A DNA stretch of 64,000 nucleotides from Brachynemurus nebulosus (taxonomy: Eukaryota; Arthropoda; Insecta; Neuroptera; Myrmeleontidae), in the NCBI GenBank assembly GCA_035578155.1, contig JAPWDM010000007.1:36058413-36122412 (forward strand), given 5' to 3'. Shown one piece after another: positions 60,022 through 64,000 of this stretch. The stretch's first letter is position 1, and every line of letters starts with the position of its first letter. Under the pieces are notes generated by a model. That model had not been told where the DNA came from, did not search any database, and saw only the letters and a program-made list of their open reading frames with translations. The translations under genes were made by a program, and so were the position numbers.

Positions 60022-60105
60022 TAGTGATGAGCAAATGCAAGACCAAGACCAAGACTTGCCAGTCTTGGTCTTGGTCTTGCTCTTGCATTCAGAATCTTGG
60101 TCTTA
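60022..60105 (-). mobile_element. hAT-type CAAGAC-repeat MITE, copy C, truncated
   Basis: TAGTGATGAGCAAATGCAAG is followed by CAAGAC and GTCTTG runs and CTTGCATTCAGAATCTTGGT, matching copy B read from its right-hand end for about 84 bases. It then breaks off into unrelated sequence. Only one terminus remains. Confidence 0.85.
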
Positions 60106-60259
60106 CGATCATGGTTTTACGAATTTTACGATCATGTTCCATCTGATTGAACAGTGTAGGCACAATTACAAATTAAATTTTAAGTGAAATTTGAAAGCAC
60201 ACACAAACGAATTATCAAAACAAAATTACAAACAAATGAATAACACAAATCTAAATGAC

Positions 60260-60540
60260 AGATGCCGCCACCAAACAGACGACATTATCGTGTTGTGTGT
60301 CGATGATTATTGTTCAGCCATAAGCGGTCGCAATTAGGACACAAATGTTGCGTCGTGGAAAACCGATTTTCATTTTCTTGCCACATGTTGTCGTCTTCAC
60401 CATTCTGTGGTATGTTTTCCATTTATTGTGCACAATCCTCGCACAACAGGAAATGCTTAAATATTAACTGGAAAATTATTGTAGATAATTGCCACCCCCG
60501 GCCATCCCAAATTCCCACCCCTGTCGCCGTTTGAAATAAT
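60260..60540 (-). other. Possible zinc-finger-like exon scrap (speculative)
   Basis: On the minus strand a short frame reads MENIPQNGEDDNMW, then TTQHLCPNCDRLWL and NNNHRH before a stop. The acidic lead and CPNC...H.H arrangement recall the variable zinc-finger exons of insect BTB genes such as lola, but the Cys-His spacing (C-x2-C-x8-H-x-H) is too short for a C2H2 finger. Balanced composition is the only other support. Confidence 0.15.
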
Positions 60541-60707
60541 ATTATACATAGTCAAAACAATTAATGCCGTATTACTATTAATAAATTGACTATATAAATA
60601 TTTTAGAGTGGATACAATCTGTTGCATGGCGTTTAATAAATCGATAAGTTAAATTTATTAATATCACAGGCCTGCGAATTTTGACTTTTTTCCTCCTTCC
60701 AATAATT

Positions 60708-60743
<36 letters not shown>

Positions 60744-61240
60744 AGGGTAAACGGTATAGTTATTGGACGTTGACAGTTATTGGACAAGACACTGTCTTTC
60801 GAAGATTATAAGGCTTATAGACCAGTAAAACAAACTTCCTGATTTTTTAGTTAAATAGAATCTTCTAGTATCTACAGAACTTGTGGATTGTGAAAAGACG
60901 CCAGAAATTAATAAATGACATTTTTGTCCAATAACTGTATTTTTCTACACGCACAACTTTAATATTTTTTTTTTTTTATTCAGAGACTTACCAATATGTA
61001 ATATGAAAGTTTCATATGGTACATTAAAATAAACAGGTCTTACTTTCTCTATGAATTTTTTCGTTAAAAATAAAGCTACAACACGTACTTTTTCTGTACT
61101 TTGTTTTGAAAATCTTTCTTAACTATCCAATAATTATACCATTTACTCTATCTAGGGATGTTAAATTAAAATACAGCTCTGTTTCCAGCACATCGAGATT
61201 TAGTTTTATTGATGACATGCAACATGCATATTTCAAAATT
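60541..61240. other. Unassigned sequence with a poly(T) run
   Basis: T homopolymer at 60711-60739. TATAGTTATTGGACGTTGAC, then AGTTATTGGAC, is a short direct repeat near 60757-60785, and CAATAATTATACCATTTACT near 61125 is roughly its inverse, hinting at a small inverted-repeat element at about 60745-61150. Confidence 0.35.
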
Positions 61241-61264
61241 TTTTAACAACTATTATGATAATAC

Positions 61265-61267
<3 letters not shown>

Positions 61268-61339
<72 letters not shown>

Positions 61340-61690
61340 ATTTGTATATATATGTCCGCACGATAACTCTCGGACGAAATGTCCTAGGTTTACGAAATTT
61401 GGTGAAAATGTTGGAAATGCCAAATCGTTGGACAAGTTCGTTAGCCAGACACGTCGAATGCCAGGAAAATACTTTTTGTTATTGCAAAAATATAGTTTTT
61501 TGCCAAAATTTCGACTTAATCAACAATTTTTGCGAAATTTTTTTACACCATTTAAAATAGGAGAAAAAATTACATAAAAAAGGTTTTTAAACTATTGTTC
61601 TATGTCAACTAGTTTCCGAGCAAAACTAATTTTTATAAACGGAAATTCGCTATGTTATGCAGGATTCTGCGACAGGGGTATTTTTGTATT
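61268..61690 (+). repeat. R2 dispersed repeat, (TA)n-cored copy
   Basis: (TA)n at 61268-61336, then TTTGTATTTG and TATATATG, and the R2 body (CCGCACGATAACTCTCGGAC, ACGAAATTTGGTGAAAATGT, TTCGTTAGCCAGACACGTCG, ATGTCAACTAGTTTCCGAG, TTCGCTATGTTATGCAGGAT, GCGACAGGGGTATTTTT). Strongly similar to 21274-21665 along its whole length. Confidence 0.88.
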
Positions 61691-61881
61691 CACGAAAAGG
61701 TTAAAAAAGTAATTCTTTTATAATTTTGTTTAGAACAGTTTCAACCCCACAGCTATAATATTGTAGGTTTTAAAAAAAAGTCAACTCTTACTCTTTGATG
61801 TTGCTTCGTTACTAAATAACCAAAAATAAAAAAATCTCAATGTGTGACATTTTTTTTTTGGGGGGGGGACTGTAACAATAA
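61691..61881. other. Short AT-rich spacer
   Basis: Contains a T/G homopolymer (T9, then G9, about 61851-61868). Nothing else seen. Confidence 0.5.
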
Positions 61882-61889
61882 ATAAATAG

Positions 61890-62134
61890 TAGTGATGGGA
61901 TAATTCGAGTAAAAAATAATCGATGTTTCGATTTTTAAATAATCGGTGACATCGGATTTTGGAAATGATTAGGCAGGCGCATATATATGTAATACTATAT
62001 TAGTGTAGAACTGTAGATTGTTAGTTCCAACTTTGTCTGTACGAAATATGAAAGTGGAGGAAATGTTCCGTTATTTAAATCATTCATATTTCTAGAATCC
62101 AATTATTCAAAGACCACGATTATGCCCATCGCTT
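61890..62134. mobile_element. hAT-type MITE (CAGTGATGGGATAATTCG family), 245-bp copy
   Basis: TAGTGATGGGATAATTCGAGT at the left and CGATTATGCCCATCGCTT at the right are the same termini as at 32100-33471. The flanking octamers ATAAATAG (61882-61889) and GTAAATAG (62135-62142) match at 7 of 8. AATCGATGTTTCGATTTTTA-type repeats follow the left end. Confidence 0.8.
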
Positions 62135-62142
62135 GTAAATAG

Positions 62143-63431
62143 ACAAATATGTATACAATACGTTTTCTGTTTTTGACAACTGGGTAACAGAAATTCATCT
62201 GACAGGGATGACATTGAATATCCATGTCGGTTTGGTAGGTATTCTGTATTTTGAACAGAGAAATCTTTGATGGAACACATTTCTGTCATGTTTTTGTTGC
62301 AATTTTCATAGAAGGGTTACAAAACGTTCGGCTATTGTTTGTAATTTGTCAAATTGACTTTACAGTGTTTAAATATTAGCATAATATATGACTTGTATAA
62401 ATTATTTTGGCTTTTTCTGATGTATTTTAATTGTTGTACTATCAAGTCGATTACATTTTCCATATTTTCCGATTCAAATTTACCGTAAGAGTGAAGAAAA
62501 TCGAAGAAATGAAGTAATATCTAACAATAAAACTGAGTAGATTGGAAATTTTGTGCGGTAGATCTAGTTGCTACATTATTCATGGTACAATTTAGTGTTT
62601 TTATCGTTTGTTAAAGGGTCATAACATTACGTAACCAATAGTCAACCATTACTTAAACACATTATTAATAGGTAAGGAAGTTAGCGGTGTTGGCTGTATT
62701 TAATTGTTGAAGAAAAAAGACCTTTTTGTTCGTATTAACTAAAAATTTTTGGAATTTTTGTTTGATCGCAACCTTCAGTTGTTAATTGGATCAAAGATTC
62801 GAATGAGGGGAGTGATTTGACCTGATTCTTACGTTGTTAATACGTCCTTTCTTTTTATTTGAAATGTTAAAAATTGAAATCAACAACAAAGTATAATATA
62901 ATTGTTAATGTGTTATCAAGAATTTTAATTATTTTTCAATTAAAAGCGAACTATACTAGAGTGGAGTCAGATAACGAACTTTGTAAATGGACAAACAGAT
63001 GGCTTACATAATTTTGTTTATACGCAAACAAAATGTATAGATAAGACTCAGCCGTTTCGAGTAATCAGTACAAACATCAGTTCACTTTTGAATGCAATTA
63101 AATAAATACAATACGATCAGACCTACAATTAACGAAGATTCACTAGTGTTTTATAAATTTAAAGTGTGGTCGTAAAGGACCGCAAATTTAATATTAAGAC
63201 CCTTTTTCCAGACTAAATTATAAAAATTTTTTAGTCCATTTTTTTACAGTTTACTTATTGATGCTTTGAAAATATACGAAAAGTAATACAGTACACATTC
63301 TAAATATTTCCGCTCTCAATAGTTCCGCTTCCCCAGTTTGAGACTCGAGCGTTACCCCCACTTTACCACTTATTATAAACTTTATCATATTTATTTCATA
63401 AGAGCTGAGAATCAAAAAGTTTTTGTTTATA
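62143..63431. other. Unassigned AT-rich sequence
   Basis: No gene or repeat structure recognised. Confidence 0.5.
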
Positions 63432-63434
63432 TTA

Positions 63435-63600
63435 AGGAGTCTCCACATTCTCGCCGAGGTTGGACGAGGTTCCTCGTCGAGTTCCTCGCTGAGGTTGGGT
63501 CAGCCATATGAATAGCATTAAAACACCAACCGCGAGACACAACGAAATGGCCCTCTACATTCTCGTTTCGTCCAACCTCGGCGAGAATGTGGAGACTCCT
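63435..63600. mobile_element. 166-bp PIF/Harbinger-type MITE with 33-bp perfect ends
   Basis: Bases 63435-63467 and 63568-63600 are exact inverted repeats (outer motif AGGAGTCTCCACATTCTCGC). TTA stands outside both (63432-63434 and 63601-63603), the PIF/Harbinger duplication. Internal GAGGTTCCTCG / CGAGTTCCTCG / CTGAGGTTGGGT units repeat part of the end sequence. GC content is well above the flanks. Perfect ends suggest a recent arrival. Confidence 0.88.
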
Positions 63601-63603
63601 TTA

Positions 63604-64000
63604 AGTGAAAGAAAAATTACCTAAATGAAATAAACATAGTAAGACAACTTAAGTTTGTAACATCATTATTCGACTAACTAGTCAGCATTACTTATATTGT
63701 TCCACTGCATCGCTGATATGTATCAATTAGTGTATTCAGATATCTTCTTTATGTAAATAGTTAGATATAAATCTATGTTACCCAGCATAAAAAAAAATTG
63801 ATTTGTTTATACAAAACAGAAATTATGATTTTATGAAAAAAACATTTAGAGAAGCGAGCGTAGTCTTGCAATATTTTATGAGGAGTTAATCAGTATAAAA
63901 GAAAAATGTTACTCAATAGTCAATACTTTTTTATTAGATTTTAAATAATAAAATGCAATAAAATAAACTTGTTAACTGCGTACATAAATAGATGATTATA
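63604..64000. other. Unassigned AT-rich sequence at the window end
   Basis: Nothing recognised. Confidence 0.5.

Noticed and set aside
61851..61868. T9G9 homopolymer junction
   Set aside because: Could be biological or an assembly artefact; no structure around it supports a feature.

Overview
KIND OF SEQUENCE. This is a very AT-rich window with no bacterial gene density. Almost every open frame is short, ends in low-complexity sequence, or lies inside a repeat. The contents are poly(A/T) runs, seven long (AT)n tracts, and many DNA transposons of families common in insects: hAT, PIF/Harbinger, TTAA-flanked, TA-flanked and Helitron. I read it as intergenic or intronic DNA of an arthropod, most likely an insect; the species cannot be named from the sequence. 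No complete protein-coding gene is visible. LAYOUT. 1-4.7 kb: a 17-bp minisatellite, a hAT-type MITE made of CAAGAC repeats, a GC/CpG-richer patch (2.6-3.05 kb) and an (AT)n tract inside a possible MITE. 4.7-6.4 kb: a three-level nest, with a TTAA-flanked element inside a long-inverted-repeat element (TAA target duplication) inside a dispersed repeat whose uninterrupted copies occur at 40 kb. 7-18 kb: several inverted-repeat elements (one with perfect 62-bp arms), a pair of 156-bp direct repeats starting with a reverse-transcriptase motif, and a ~330-bp tandem array interrupted by another element. 20-31 kb: microsatellite-cored repeats, a deleted hAT transposon with a transposase C-terminus and exact 8-bp target duplication, and a decayed Harbinger transposase inside a second inverted-repeat element. 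31-45 kb: one possible exon, nested hAT and Harbinger MITEs, two LINE reverse-transcriptase scraps, an element with 56-bp arms, a tRNA-like sequence, and hairpins. 45-64 kb: more microsatellite repeats, hAT elements at 51.5 and 53.1 kb with exact 8-bp duplications, a non-autonomous Helitron at 56.2-56.9 kb carrying three exact 147-bp-spaced repeats, and a 166-bp Harbinger MITE with 33-bp arms and TTA duplications. HOW IT FITS TOGETHER. The window records successive insertions rather than cooperating genes. The most unusual theme is that several hAT-type elements with different termini (CAGTGATGAGC, CAGTGATGGG, TAGTGGTGGAG, TAGGGATGATC, TAGGGTTTCCG) have interiors dominated by iterated short motifs (CAAGAC or ATCGAT/CTATCGATAG). 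This looks like repeated amplification of subterminal, possibly transposase-binding, sites. The few host-gene hints (31.5, 42.5, 52.5 and 60.4 kb) are weak and labelled as such.
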